Assembly (NCBI RefSeq): GCF_010731855.1
Contig: NZ_AP022620.1
Location: 434,001-498,000 of the forward strand
Length of the DNA stretch: 64,000 bases
DNA from: Mycolicibacterium anyangense
GTDB taxonomy: Bacteria; Actinomycetota; Actinomycetes; Mycobacteriales; Mycobacteriaceae
Direction of reading: 5' to 3'
Part shown: piece after piece, positions 36,376 through 45,478 of the stretch
Numbering within the stretch: position 1 is the stretch's first letter
Layout: the number at the start of each line of letters is the position of its first letter
Notes under the pieces: model-generated
What the model saw: the letters and a program-made list of their open reading frames with translations, nothing else
The model's database searches: none
What the model was told of the DNA's origin: nothing
Translations under genes and position numbers: made by a program

Positions 36376-37191
36376 GTGACCGACACAGCAGACTCGGCCG
36401 ACTCCTCGTCGGAGCAGTCCACCCAGACGGACCCGCACGAGGATCCTGAGCAGGGCGGCAAGAAGCGCTCAGCCCTGCGTGAGGGCGTCATCCTGGTCGC
36501 TATCGCGTTGGTTCTCTACTACGTGATGCTCACCTTCGTGGCGCGTCCGTACCTGATTCCGTCGGAATCCATGGAGCCGACCTTGCACGGCTGCAATGGC
36601 TGCACGGGGGACCGGATCATGGTGGACAAGGTCACCTACCGGTTCACCGAGCCCTCGCCGGGTGATGTCATCGTGTTCAAGGGCCCGCCGAACTGGAATG
36701 TCGGCTACAAGTCGATCCGCTCGGACAACCCCGCGATCCGCACGGTGCAGGATGCGCTCTCCTTCATCGGCTTCGTCCCTCCCGATGAGAACGATCTGGT
36801 CAAACGCGTCATCGCCGTCGGTGGGCAGACGGTGCAGTGCCGGGCCGACACTGGCCTGACGGTGGATGGCAAGCCGCTCAAGGAGCCTTACCTCAACGCG
36901 CAGACCATGATGGCCGACCCGTTGGTCTACCCCTGCCTGGGCAACGAATTCGGCCCGGTCAAGGTCCCCGACGGCCGGTTGTGGGTGATGGGTGACAACC
37001 GCACCCATTCGGCCGACTCCCGCGCCCACTGCACCAGCACGCCCGCCGACGCCCAGAAGGGCATCCTGTGCACGGGTGACCCGATGGCCGGCACGGTCCC
37101 GGTGAGCAATGTCATCGGCAAGGCGCGCTTCATCGCGTGGCCGCCGTCCCGGTGGGGTGGTGTGTCCTCGTTCGACCCGCAGCAGGGCTGA
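36376..37191 (+). CDS. lepB: Type I signal peptidase
   Basis: 271 aa serine/lysine endopeptidase that removes signal peptides on the outer face of the membrane. An acidic cytoplasmic N-terminus of about 35 residues is followed by one membrane helix (37-56). Box B SESMEPT carries the nucleophile Ser65, box D has the general base Lys143 in NDLVKRVIAVGG, and box E is GDNRTHSADSR. All catalytic residues are present. It likely processes the exported proteins of this window. It equals Rv2903c. Confidence 0.97.
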   Translation: MTDTADSADSSSEQSTQTDPHEDPEQGGKKRSALREGVILVAIALVLYYVMLTFVARPYLIPSESMEPTLHGCNGCTGDRIMVDKVTYRFTEPSPGDVIVFKGPPNWNVGYKSIRSDNPAIRTVQDALSFIGFVPPDENDLVKRVIAVGGQTVQCRADTGLTVDGKPLKEPYLNAQTMMADPLVYPCLGNEFGPVKVPDGRLWVMGDNRTHSADSRAHCTSTPADAQKGILCTGDPMAGTVPVSNVIGKARFIAWPPSRWGGVSSFDPQQG

Positions 37192-37194
37192 TCG

Positions 37195-37905
37195 GTGGCC
37201 GCGATGACGTGGCCGCCCCGCACGGTCATCCGCAAGTCGTCGGGACTGCGCACGCTGGAATCCGCGCTGTATCGCAGCGGCCTTGGACCGGTGGCCGGTG
37301 TCGACGAGGTGGGTCGTGGTGCCTGTGCCGGGCCACTGGTGGTCGCAGCCTGTGTGCTCGGGCCGAATCGGCTGGAGAGCCTGGCCGCCCTCGACGATTC
37401 CAAGAAGCTCACCGAGAAGGCCCGCGAGGAGCTGTTCCCGGTGATCAAGCGCTATGCGTTGGCCTACCACATCGTGTTCATCCCGGCTGCCGAGGTCGAT
37501 CGCCGTGGTGTGCACGTGGCCAATATCGAAGGTATGCGCCGGGCGGTCGCTGGACTGCCGCTGCGGCCGGGTTATGTCCTGTCGGACGGGTTCCGGGTGC
37601 CCGGCCTGCCGATGCCGTCGTTGCCGGTGGTCAGTGGTGACGCGGCGGCGGCCTGTATCGCGGCGGCCAGCGTGCTGGCCAAAGTCAGCAGGGATCGGCT
37701 GATGGTGGCGATGGAAACCGACCATCCGGGCTATGGTTTCGCCGAGCACAAGGGGTACAGCACAGCGGCGCACAGCGCGGCCCTTGCCGCGTTGGGACCA
37801 TGTCGTGAGCACCGGTACTCCTTCATCAACGTCCGGCGGGTCGCGGGCGGCGGTACCGATGTGGTGGCGCAGTGCGCACCGGCGCAGCGCGCCGAACAAG
37901 GGTGA
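37195..37905 (+). CDS. rnhB: Ribonuclease HII
   Basis: 236 aa. It removes ribonucleotides from DNA by cutting RNA/DNA hybrids. The catalytic DE of [13 protein letters not shown], the DDSKKL loop and the later Asp in the [12 protein letters not shown] region are all visible. The start is GTG 37195, three bases after lepB, or ATG 37204. Either leaves the domain intact. It is probably cotranscribed with lepB. It equals Rv2902c. Confidence 0.96.
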   Translation: MAAMTWPPRTVIRKSSGLRTLESALYRSGLGPVAGVDEVGRGACAGPLVVAACVLGPNRLESLAALDDSKKLTEKAREELFPVIKRYALAYHIVFIPAAEVDRRGVHVANIEGMRRAVAGLPLRPGYVLSDGFRVPGLPMPSLPVVSGDAAAACIAAASVLAKVSRDRLMVAMETDHPGYGFAEHKGYSTAAHSAALAALGPCREHRYSFINVRRVAGGGTDVVAQCAPAQRAEQG

Positions 37906-37911
37906 GACAAG

Positions 37912-37956
37912 ATGGACTCCGACGACGAGCAGACAAGAGGACCGCTGAGCCGATGA
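37912..37956 (+). CDS. Possible 14-codon leader peptide overlapping the DUF2469 start
   Basis: ATG 37912 reads MDSDDEQTRGPLSR and stops in a TGA that overlaps the next gene's ATG (ATGA, 37953-37956). It could couple translation of the DUF2469 gene to rnhB. Evidence is limited to the overlap geometry. Confidence 0.25.
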   Translation: MDSDDEQTRGPLSR

Positions 37957-38258
37957 GCGCCGAAGATCTCGAGAAGTACGAAACCGAGATGGAACTCTCG
38001 TTGTACCGCGAATACAAGGACATCGTGGGGCAGTTCAGCTACGTGGTAGAAACGGAGCGACGTTTCTATCTAGCAAACAGCGTGGAGATGGTCCCGCGGA
38101 ACGCTGACGGCGAGGTCTACTTCGAATTGCGGCTCACCGACGCCTGGGTGTGGGACATGTACCGACCGGCCCGATTCGTGAAACAAGTGCGTGTTATCAC
38201 TTTCAAAGATGTGAACATCGAGGAAGTGGAGAAGCCGGAGCTCCGTCTTCCCGAGTGA
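37953..38258 (+). CDS. DUF2469 conserved actinobacterial protein
   Basis: 101 aa small acidic protein, nearly invariant in Actinobacteria: SAEDLEKYETEMELSLYREY, VVETERRFYLANSVEMVPR, and VWDMYRPARFVKQVRVITF. No catalytic motif or membrane segment is seen and the function is unknown. ATG 37953 gives the conserved start. Its fixed place after rnhB (M. tuberculosis Rv2901c) suggests a basic cellular role. Confidence 0.93.
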   Translation: MSAEDLEKYETEMELSLYREYKDIVGQFSYVVETERRFYLANSVEMVPRNADGEVYFELRLTDAWVWDMYRPARFVKQVRVITFKDVNIEEVEKPELRLPE

Positions 38259-38392
38259 CCTCATCCCTCGAGTGACTTTGTGCCCCTCTTTCTTTGCGTG
38301 TGGCCCTAAACCCCAGCAACTGTTTTCGGGCTGAGCTAATGTCGGCCTGAGCTACACCGCGGGGGTGCGCTGGGGCTTTGGTCGGGGGGACC
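38259..38392 (+). promoter_or_regulatory. Promoter region of the large exported protein
   Basis: 134 bp. TAATGT at 38337-38342 is a -10 candidate (TANNNT) with no clear -35. A GGGGGGA-type ribosome site lies just before ATG 38393. A T/C-rich stretch at 38285-38295 follows the DUF2469 stop, without a hairpin. Confidence 0.35.
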
Positions 38393-41300
38393 ATGAAGCA
38401 CGCTAGCTATGTCGGCAGGGTCGGGGCACTGGCGGTCGCGTTGGGTGTCGGCGGCGCCATGGCCGGGGGTATCGCGATCGCGGAGGCCAGTCCGTCGTCG
38501 GACGGCTCGTCAGCGAGCGCCGGGACCTCCGGTAGCGCAACAGCCCATGGCAAACCTGCTCCGCGGTCTGCCGCGGCCCGCGGCCAGTCGAGCGCGGGCC
38601 CACGCCGACCGGTCGCGGTTCAGATTCCCGTCCCCACCGCGGCCACGTCAGTGCCCCGCCCATCGGCAGCCGTCGGCCGCAGCCGCGTCCTCGACATCCC
38701 GGCAGGCCCGGCTCCGGCGGCTGCGACCGTCTCTGGACCGGCCGCGGCGTCCAACGCCGCCACGTCCGCACAAACCACGACTACCGACTCCGGTATCATG
38801 GGCTGGTTCCGGCGTGCGTTCTTCAATTCCACGCCGGTCCTGACACCGCAGGCGGTACCGGTGACCTTGGCCGCGGGGCAGACCAGTCAGCCGTTCACCC
38901 TCGCGGGTACCGACGCGGACGGCGACACTCTGAGCTACTCGGTGGCCAATGCGGGGACGGGCATCTCGGGGGGCACCCTGGTGACCTCGGGCGGTACCGC
39001 GACCTACACCCCGCCGTCGTCGTGGGACGGGCTGACGTCCTACGAGGACACGTTCACCGTGACCGCGTCGGACGCCGGCAACGGCTTCCAGATCCATGGG
39101 TTGTCCGGTCTGCTGAGCATGCTGACCTTCGGCTTGCTCGGCAGTTCCGGCCAGACGGCCACCAGCACTGTCACCGTTCACGTCACGCCTGTCACCTCCG
39201 CCAACGGCAATCCCGTCCCGTCCGACGTGGTCGGTCTGCCCGGCGAGCCGTTCAGCACGTCGGTGACCGGGTCGGGTGGGGTGATCTACCAGACCAGCGT
39301 CAGCGGCACTGCCGCCACCGGCTACCGGACCTATGTGACGATCGTCCGGCCGAACGGCACATCGACGACGGTCAGTCAGGCCGGCCAGGCCTACACCGGC
39401 GTGGTCGTCGCCGCCAATGGCACTGCCTACCAGATCAGTTCGTCAGGTGGTCCAGGCAGCATCGACTACAGCGCCGACACCACGGTGCTGCGGGCCGTGC
39501 GACCGGACGGCACCGTCGTCGACTACACCCAGCCCGGCGTCATCGGCAGCGGCAGCACTGTGGTGATCGGCCCGGACGGCAGCATCTACGCCACCAGTAC
39601 CGCCGGCAGCGCCAACCCCGGCTACACGACCGTGGTGCGTACCGTTCGCGCCGACGGCACCACGACCACCCACACCCAGCAGGGCGAGGCAGCCGGTCCC
39701 ATCGTGGTGGGTGCCGACGGCACCGCTTACCAGACCAGCTTCGTCTACGGCACGAACATGCAGAAGTCGACGGTGGTGGACGTGCTGCTGCCCGGCGGCT
39801 CGACTCGCGAGTACACCATGGCCGGTCTGCCGGACGGGCCCGTCGTCGTCAGATCCGGCGGGATCGCTTACCAGACAGCATCTTTGTGGAATGAGAGCGC
39901 GGGAAGCTTCACCACCACGATCACCGCCATCCGGCCGGACGGAACATCCAGTGTGCGGACAGGCGTCTTCGGGGTGCGACCCACGACCGTCATCGCCGGC
40001 GACGGCACCGCCTACCAGACCACGGCCAGCAACGGGACGACGGTGACGGTGGTAGCGCCCGGCGGCACCCGGGTGAGCAAGTCCTGGACCGGAGCTCCCG
40101 TGGGTGGAGTCGTGATCGGCAACGACGGCTACGCCTACCAGGCCTCGGTTTCCAACGGGAAGACCACGGTGACGGTGGTACGCCCGGATGGCAACGTTGC
40201 GCTGAGTCGCGTGCAAAATGGTTCGCCGGTAACAGGTCTCGTCTTGGGTGGCGACGGAAGCGTTTATGCAGCCAGCTACGACTCGGTGGCCGGTACCACC
40301 CTGGTCAACCAGTTCAGGCCCGACGGCAGCGTGCTGAGTCGCAGCCAGTCCGGCCAGCCGGTGGGTGGCCTGGTGGTGCTTGCCGACGGGCGGGTGTATC
40401 AGACCACCGTCACAGGCAACGCGCAGAGCGGATACACCACGTTGACCCGTGCCTGGGGGGCCGACGGCACGGTGACCGACCGCACGCAGTCCGGCCAGGC
40501 GGTCGGTGGGGTGGTCGTCGCTGCCGACGGCACGATCTATCAGACGAGCTCGGGGGTCAACAGCAGCGGTGTCGCCACCGCTGTGGTCACGGTGGTGGCG
40601 ACCGACGGCACGACGGTGCGGCACACCATGGCGGGCCTGCCGTCCGGTGCGGTGACGATCGGTACCGACGGGACGGCCTACGTGACGACCTCCACGGGAG
40701 TGTGGCGGGTCGACACCCAGCCAGCGAGCACTGAAACCGTCACGGACAGAGGGCCATTGGCCGTGCCGGCCGGAGCGGTCGACGCCACTGCCGCCCTGCA
40801 GGCGATCCTGGACGCGGCCGCACCCGGTAGCACCCTCCGGCTGCAGCGGGGCCGCACCTACAACGTTGCGGGGATCCTGTATCTGCGCAACGCGTCGGTG
40901 ACCGTCGACGGCAACGGTGCGACCATCAACTCGACCAACGATGCGACCTCGTCGGTCCAGATCACGGCCAATGGTGTCACTTTGCAAAACGTCAACCTGA
41001 CGGCGGCCACCGAAGGTTTGCGCTACGGCACCCTCGAACAGCAGAAGCTGGTCGTCAGTGGCGATCACGACACCGTCCGCAACGTCAGTGTGACCGGCTC
41101 GGCCGCTGCGGGGATATTCGCTTACGGTGCAGGCAATTTCACCCTTGATCACGATACGGTGCGCTACACCCGGGCCGACGGGATCCATATGACCGGCGGT
41201 AGCCACGACGGTACCGTCATCAATCCGTCGACCGCATGGACCGAGGACGACGGTGTCGCGGTGGTGTCCTACACGGGCGAGCCCATCTCGCAGAACATCG

Positions 41301-41785
41301 TGATCACCAATCCCGTGATCAAGGGATCCGACGGTCGTGGCATCGCCGTGGTAGGTGGTAACAACGTCACCTTCTCCAACATCTATGTGTGGCGCAGTCG
41401 GGCGGCCGCGGTGTACGTCGCTGCCGAGGGAGCGCCGTGGTACTCCCAGTCGGTGTCGAACGTGACGATCAAGGGCGGCTCGCTGGTGGAGACCGCTACG
41501 AGCACCGACGTCGTCCAGGGCGCGATCCTGGTGTATTCGGGCAGTACGTCCGCCACGGTCAGCACGGTCACGATCTCCGACCTGACGGTCACCGGGACCC
41601 CGCAGTACGCCGGGCGTTCCACCGGCATCATCCAGGACTCGGGAGCCGGGCGGATCTCCGGCGTGGTGCTCAAGAACATCGCGCTGGCCGACACGGCGCT
41701 GCCGGTGTTCGCCACCAACGCGCCGTCGAGCAGCTACACCGCGACCGGGTTCACCCTCAACGGTCAGCCGGTCACCGTGCCCTGA
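38393..41785 (+). CDS. Giant exported mosaic protein: cadherin-like domain, about 11 propeller-like repeats, C-terminal beta-helix
   Basis: 1130 aa. The N-terminus KHASYVGRVGALAVALGVGG is an export signal typical of large mycobacterial surface proteins. A Ser/Ala/Pro-rich linker follows to about 150. Residues 157-266 form an Ig/cadherin-like domain (TDADGDTLSYSV). From about 297 to 781 there are 11 degenerate repeats of 40-50 residues built as DGT-(A/I)-YQT-S, a TTVTVVRPDGT strand pair and G-PVGGVVV, the pattern of beta-propeller blades. Residues from about 783 to the end are a right-handed beta-helix of pectin-lyase fold (DATAALQAILDAA start, repeated N-V-x-I/V-x-N coils, DGIHMTGG and DDGVAVV turns). 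No LPXTG or membrane anchor is seen. It is a probable polysaccharide-binding or -modifying surface protein. ATG 38393 is preferred over TTG 38378. Confidence 0.8.
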   Translation: MKHASYVGRVGALAVALGVGGAMAGGIAIAEASPSSDGSSASAGTSGSATAHGKPAPRSAAARGQSSAGPRRPVAVQIPVPTAATSVPRPSAAVGRSRVLDIPAGPAPAAATVSGPAAASNAATSAQTTTTDSGIMGWFRRAFFNSTPVLTPQAVPVTLAAGQTSQPFTLAGTDADGDTLSYSVANAGTGISGGTLVTSGGTATYTPPSSWDGLTSYEDTFTVTASDAGNGFQIHGLSGLLSMLTFGLLGSSGQTATSTVTVHVTPVTSANGNPVPSDVVGLPGEPFSTSVTGSGGVIYQTSVSGTAATGYRTYVTIVRPNGTSTTVSQAGQAYTGVVVAANGTAYQISSSGGPGSIDYSADTTVLRAVRPDGTVVDYTQPGVIGSGSTVVIGPDGSIYATSTAGSANPGYTTVVRTVRADGTTTTHTQQGEAAGPIVVGADGTAYQTSFVYGTNMQKSTVVDVLLPGGSTREYTMAGLPDGPVVVRSGGIAYQTASLWNESAGSFTTTITAIRPDGTSSVRTGVFGVRPTTVIAGDGTAYQTTASNGTTVTVVAPGGTRVSKSWTGAPVGGVVIGNDGYAYQASVSNGKTTVTVVRPDGNVALSRVQNGSPVTGLVLGGDGSVYAASYDSVAGTTLVNQFRPDGSVLSRSQSGQPVGGLVVLADGRVYQTTVTGNAQSGYTTLTRAWGADGTVTDRTQSGQAVGGVVVAADGTIYQTSSGVNSSGVATAVVTVVATDGTTVRHTMAGLPSGAVTIGTDGTAYVTTSTGVWRVDTQPASTETVTDRGPLAVPAGAVDATAALQAILDAAAPGSTLRLQRGRTYNVAGILYLRNASVTVDGNGATINSTNDATSSVQITANGVTLQNVNLTAATEGLRYGTLEQQKLVVSGDHDTVRNVSVTGSAAAGIFAYGAGNFTLDHDTVRYTRADGIHMTGGSHDGTVINPSTAWTEDDGVAVVSYTGEPISQNIVITNPVIKGSDGRGIAVVGGNNVTFSNIYVWRSRAAAVYVAAEGAPWYSQSVSNVTIKGGSLVETATSTDVVQGAILVYSGSTSATVSTVTISDLTVTGTPQYAGRSTGIIQDSGAGRISGVVLKNIALADTALPVFATNAPSSSYTATGFTLNGQPVTVP
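39281..40735 (+). repeat. Eleven propeller-like coding repeats
   Basis: The key element DG(T/S)-x-YQTS recurs at intervals of roughly 120-150 bp through this interval, each copy followed by an RPDGT-type turn. DNA copies are diverged, so the array is old and not a recent expansion. Confidence 0.75.
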
Positions 41786-41788
41786 GCC

Positions 41789-41815
41789 TGTGGACGAACC
41801 GGCGTCTGTGGATAA
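41789..41815 (-). promoter_or_regulatory. Two DnaA-box-like sequences 18 bp apart
   Basis: Minus-strand reading of 41807-41815 is TTATCCACA, the classical DnaA box. 41789-41797 reads TCGTCCACA, one base from the mycobacterial TTGTCCACA form. Same orientation, 18 bp apart, in the 101-bp gap before yraN. Confidence 0.5.
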
Positions 41816-41886
41816 CTCGCCCGTTCGGCCAGTTCGTCGCTGCGACGCGGTGCCGGCCTGTCGGGTGATTGGCAGATGCTCCAGTC

Positions 41887-42252
41887 ATGACAACGTTGAC
41901 GCGTGGCCAGTTGGGCGCACTGGGCGAAGAGCGCGCGGTCGAGCATCTGAGGGCGCGCGGGCTGCGCATCCTGGCCCGCAACTGGCGTTGCCGATACGGC
42001 GAACTCGACGTGATCGCCGCGGACGCTGCGGGCACGGTGGTCTTCGTCGAGGTGAAGACCCGCTCGGGAGACGGGTTCGGTGGCTTGGCCCAGGCCGTGA
42101 CACCACAGAAGGTGCGCCGGTTGCGGCGGCTCGCCGGGCTCTGGCTGGCCGAGCAGGACCAGCGCTGGGCGGCGGTGCGCATCGATGTGATCGGCGTACG
42201 CGTCGGTAGGCAGCGTGAGCCGGAGGTCTTCCACCTCGAGGGGGTCGGCTGA
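41887..42252 (+). CDS. UPF0102/YraN endonuclease-like protein
   Basis: 121 aa with a PD-(D/E)xK nuclease-like core: GELDVIAADAAGTVVFVEVKTR supplies the Asp, Glu and Lys of the motif, preceded by GELGA-like QLGALGEERAVEHL. The biological substrate is unknown. ATG 41887 gives the conserved start. The TGA shares a base with the comM-like ATG at 42252, so it is coupled to the following DNA-processing genes, as in M. tuberculosis (Rv2898c). Confidence 0.93.
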   Translation: MTTLTRGQLGALGEERAVEHLRARGLRILARNWRCRYGELDVIAADAAGTVVFVEVKTRSGDGFGGLAQAVTPQKVRRLRRLAGLWLAEQDQRWAAVRIDVIGVRVGRQREPEVFHLEGVG

Positions 42253-43763
42253 TGGCGCTGGGGCGAGCGTATTCGGTAGCCGTGCGCGGGCTGGATGGGG
42301 TGATCGTGGAGATCGAAGCCGACATCACCTCGGGTCTGCCCGGTGTGCATCTGGTGGGCCTACCCGATGCCGCGTTGCAGGAGTCTCGCGATCGGGTGCG
42401 GGCGGCCATCACCAACTGCGGCAACACCTGGCCGATGTCGCGGTTGACACTGGCGTTGTCGCCGGCCACGTTGCCCAAGACCGGATCGTTGTACGACATC
42501 GCGATCGCGGCCGCCGTCCTGTCGGCGAGCGGCCGTAAACCCTGGGATCGGTTGGAGAAGACGGTGTTGATGGGGGAGCTGGCCCTCGACGGCCGGGTCC
42601 GTCCGGTGCGTGGGGTGCTACCGGCGGTGCTGTCGGCCAAGCAACAGGGCTGGCAGGCGGTGGTGGTGCCGGTGGCCAATCTCGCCGAGGCCTGTCTGGT
42701 CGACGGCATCGAGGTCCTCGGCGTCCGCACGCTGCGCCACCTGCAGGCCTGGCTCGCCGGTTTCGGAACGCTCGAGGCGCGTATCACCGCGCCACGGACA
42801 CCGCCGGAGCAGATCGTCGATCTGGCTGACGTGGTGGGGCAGAGCCATGCCCGATTCGCCGTGGAGGTGGCGGCCGCCGGAGCCCACCATCTCTCCTTGA
42901 CCGGGCCGCCCGGTGTGGGGAAAACAATGCTCGCCCAACGCCTTCCGTATCTCCTGCCAGAGCTGAGCGAACCCGAGTCGCTGGAGGTGACTGCCATCCA
43001 TTCGGTGGCGGGGACGTTGTCGGACGACACCCCGCTGATCACCCGGCCACCGTTCATCGCCCCGCATCACTCGTCCACCGTCGCGGCACTGGTCGGCGGC
43101 GGCTCGGGGATGGCGCGTCCCGGTGCCGTCAGCCGAGCCCACCGTGGCGTGCTGTTCCTCGACGAGTGTGCTGAGATCCGGATCAGTGTGCTCGAAGCGC
43201 TTCGAACGCCGTTGGAAGACGGTGAGATCCGGTTGGCACGCAGGGACGGGGTGGCCTGTTATCCCGCGCGCTTCCAGCTCGTGATGGCGGCCAATCCGTG
43301 CGCGTGCGCACCCGCCGACCCCAATGACTGCCTCTGTTCGCCGGTGCAGAAGCGCCGATACCTCGGCAAGCTGTCCGGCCCGCTGATGGATCGGGTTGAC
43401 CTGCGGGTCCAGATGCACATGGTGCGGGCCGGTGCCTTCACCTCCGAGGCGGCCGAGAACTCAGAGACGGTCCGGCACCGGGTCGCGCAGGCGCGCGCCG
43501 CCGCCGCGGCCCGGTGGCAGCGATACGGGTTCACCACCAACGCCGAGGTCACCGGGTCGGTGTTGCGTCGGCAGTTCCGCCTTTCGACTGGGGCGATGGC
43601 ACCGCTGAAGACAGCTCTCGAGCGCGGCGTTCTCAGTATCCGCGGGGTGGACCGTTCGCTGCGGGTCGCGTGGACATTGTCCGATCTGGCCGGTCGCACC
43701 ATGCCCAGCGCCGACGATGTGGCCGTGGCGTTGAGTTTCCGGCAGGGCGAGGTCATCCCGTGA
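42252..43763 (+). CDS. ComM/YifB-type AAA+ (Mg-chelatase-like) protein
   Basis: 503 aa. An N-terminal Lon-protease-like domain (residues 1 to about 165) precedes an AAA+ module with Walker A GPPGVGKTM near 218, Walker B GVLFLDECAE and the sensor NPCACAPADPNDC, then a C-terminal Mg-chelatase helical domain. ComM in Gram-negative bacteria is a helicase that promotes branch migration during transformation (family knowledge). It is coupled to yraN upstream and dprA downstream (GTGA overlap at 43760), a DNA-uptake/recombination grouping. It equals Rv2897c. Confidence 0.94.
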   Translation: MALGRAYSVAVRGLDGVIVEIEADITSGLPGVHLVGLPDAALQESRDRVRAAITNCGNTWPMSRLTLALSPATLPKTGSLYDIAIAAAVLSASGRKPWDRLEKTVLMGELALDGRVRPVRGVLPAVLSAKQQGWQAVVVPVANLAEACLVDGIEVLGVRTLRHLQAWLAGFGTLEARITAPRTPPEQIVDLADVVGQSHARFAVEVAAAGAHHLSLTGPPGVGKTMLAQRLPYLLPELSEPESLEVTAIHSVAGTLSDDTPLITRPPFIAPHHSSTVAALVGGGSGMARPGAVSRAHRGVLFLDECAEIRISVLEALRTPLEDGEIRLARRDGVACYPARFQLVMAANPCACAPADPNDCLCSPVQKRRYLGKLSGPLMDRVDLRVQMHMVRAGAFTSEAAENSETVRHRVAQARAAAAARWQRYGFTTNAEVTGSVLRRQFRLSTGAMAPLKTALERGVLSIRGVDRSLRVAWTLSDLAGRTMPSADDVAVALSFRQGEVIP

Positions 43764-44902
43764 GCGATGAGCAAACCCTTCGTGCCTGGGCGTACTTGTC
43801 GCGGGTGGTCGAGCCGCCCTGCGCTGAGCTCGCCGCGCTGGTCGGCACTGTCGGGCCGGTGGAGACCGCCGACCGGATCCGGCGCGGCGCGGTGCATCCC
43901 GCGCTCGTCGACCGGACCCTGGCACGACGGGAGAACGACTGTGCCCGTGATGATCTCGATCTTGTACATAAGCGGGGAGGCCGATTGATCACTCCCGACG
44001 ATGCGGAGTGGCCCAGGTTGTCACTCGTCTCGTTCGGAGGTTGTACTGTCCGCGGCAAACCCCAGGGGCTTCCACCGCTGGCCTTGTGGGCGATCGGTCC
44101 CGCGCGCCTGGACGATCTCACGGATCGGGCAGCCGCACTGGTGGGTACCCGGGCGGCGTCCGGCTACGGCGAGCATGTGGCCGCCGATCTGGCCGCCGGG
44201 TTGGCCGAGCGCGAGGTCGCCGTGGTGTCCGGCGGGGCCTACGGCATCGACGGGGTGGCACATCGCGCTGCGTTGTCAGCGGAGGGGACGACGGTGGCCG
44301 TACTCGCCGGGGGCATCGATATCCTCTATCCCGCAGGGCATTCGGGATTGCTGCACCGCATCGGTAAGAGCGGACTGCTGCTCAGCGAGTACCCACCCGG
44401 GGTGCGCCCGGCCCGTCATCGCTTCCTGACCCGCAACCGTTTGGTGGCCGCGCTGTCCTCGGCCACGGTCGTCGTCGAGGCCGGGGTGCGCAGTGGGGCA
44501 GCCAATACTGCGGCGTGGGCGCGCGCGTTGGGCCGGGTGGTGGGCGCGGTGCCCGGCCCGGTGACCTCGGCGGCGTCGACCGGCTGCCACCTTCTGTTGC
44601 GCACCGGTGCCGAGGTGATCACCCGGGCCGAAGACGTGATCGAACTGGTCGGGCGCTGCGGCGAATTGGCTGCCGAGGAGGCTCGTCCATCCGGCCCGTT
44701 GGACGGGCTCACCGATATACAGCGGCAGGTGTACGAGGCACTTCCGGCGCGCGGATTGCGAACTGCCGACGAGATCGCCGTCGCCTCCGGTCTGCCACCC
44801 ACCGCGGTATTGGGGCCGCTGGCCATGCTCGAGCTCGCCGGTCTCGTTCGCCGTGACGAGGGCTGCTGGCGGCTGGTGCGCTCGGCGGCGGCCAAGCGGT
44901 GA
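43760..44902 (+). CDS. dprA: DNA processing protein DprA
   Basis: 380 aa. It loads RecA onto incoming single-stranded DNA. The Rossmann-fold DprA domain (about 75-300) has GTRAASGYGE, VSGGAYGIDGVAHRAAL, LAGGIDILYPAGH and SEYPPG...RHRFLTRNR. An N-terminal helical region and a C-terminal winged-helix (TADEIAVASGL) complete it. GTG 43760 overlaps the comM-like stop. No other competence gene is seen in this window. It equals Rv2896c and marks the end of the conserved backbone here. Confidence 0.95.
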   Translation: MSDEQTLRAWAYLSRVVEPPCAELAALVGTVGPVETADRIRRGAVHPALVDRTLARRENDCARDDLDLVHKRGGRLITPDDAEWPRLSLVSFGGCTVRGKPQGLPPLALWAIGPARLDDLTDRAAALVGTRAASGYGEHVAADLAAGLAEREVAVVSGGAYGIDGVAHRAALSAEGTTVAVLAGGIDILYPAGHSGLLHRIGKSGLLLSEYPPGVRPARHRFLTRNRLVAALSSATVVVEAGVRSGAANTAAWARALGRVVGAVPGPVTSAASTGCHLLLRTGAEVITRAEDVIELVGRCGELAAEEARPSGPLDGLTDIQRQVYEALPARGLRTADEIAVASGLPPTAVLGPLAMLELAGLVRRDEGCWRLVRSAAAKR

Positions 44903-44950
44903 CGATTCCTCGGCACGAGGCCGCCGATACCCGCTGGCGGAGAGAGGATT

Positions 44951-45412
44951 TCAGGCTTCCTGCGGTGCGGGCACCAGTCTCTGATCGAACTGCGCGGCCA
45001 GCAGCCCGATATCCCAGTAGTCGCGGTGACTGGTCAGCTTGCCATCGGCGTCGTATCGGCACGCCGCGATGCCCGTGACGGAGAAGTCTCTGCCCGTGGC
45101 GTCGATGTATGCGCCGCCCGGCAGTCGTAGTGGACCGCCGATCGAACCGCTCCAGGTCCACTCGTAGTAAGCACGGCCGTCGGACACCGCGGGTTCGCGG
45201 AACACGATCAGCGAATCGGGGGAGAACTTGAGCATCCACCGGTGGAATCGCTGGATCCCGTCACGGCCCGCGTAGGTCGCGTCCATCGCCACGTCGGTGT
45301 AACTGCCCTGCTCGGCGAAGAACTCACAGAGCAGCTCGGGGTCGGTGGTCCAGGCATCGCCGTATGCTGCCGCGAAGCCCGGATCGGCCGGATGGGGTGT
45401 CTGCGCTGACAT
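44951..45412 (-). CDS. SnoaL/NTF2-like protein
   Basis: 153 aa of the polyketide-cyclase/NTF2 cone fold: FAAAYGDAWTTDPELLCEFF helix, the GSYTDVAM strand, GRDGIQRFHRW and GIAACRYDADGKLTSHRDYWD near the end. ATG 45412 has an AAGGAGT ribosome site seven bases upstream, which decides the start. The gene follows the SDR at 45479 on the same strand, with a 66-bp gap, so they are probably cotranscribed. A role as isomerase, cyclase or dehydratase in the catabolic locus is plausible but not shown. Confidence 0.75.
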   Translation of the reverse strand: MSAQTPHPADPGFAAAYGDAWTTDPELLCEFFAEQGSYTDVAMDATYAGRDGIQRFHRWMLKFSPDSLIVFREPAVSDGRAYYEWTWSGSIGGPLRLPGGAYIDATGRDFSVTGIAACRYDADGKLTSHRDYWDIGLLAAQFDQRLVPAPQEA

Positions 45413-45478
45413 GGCACTCCTTGAGGAGACGGGTTTCACGAGGGCATGGCGACCACGGGTTGTGATCGGGGGTGGTGA

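Noticed and set aside
39281..40735. CRISPR array or recent DNA repeat expansion suggested by regular spacing
   Set aside because: Repeats are conserved at protein level only and are diverged in DNA. They encode propeller-like blades.
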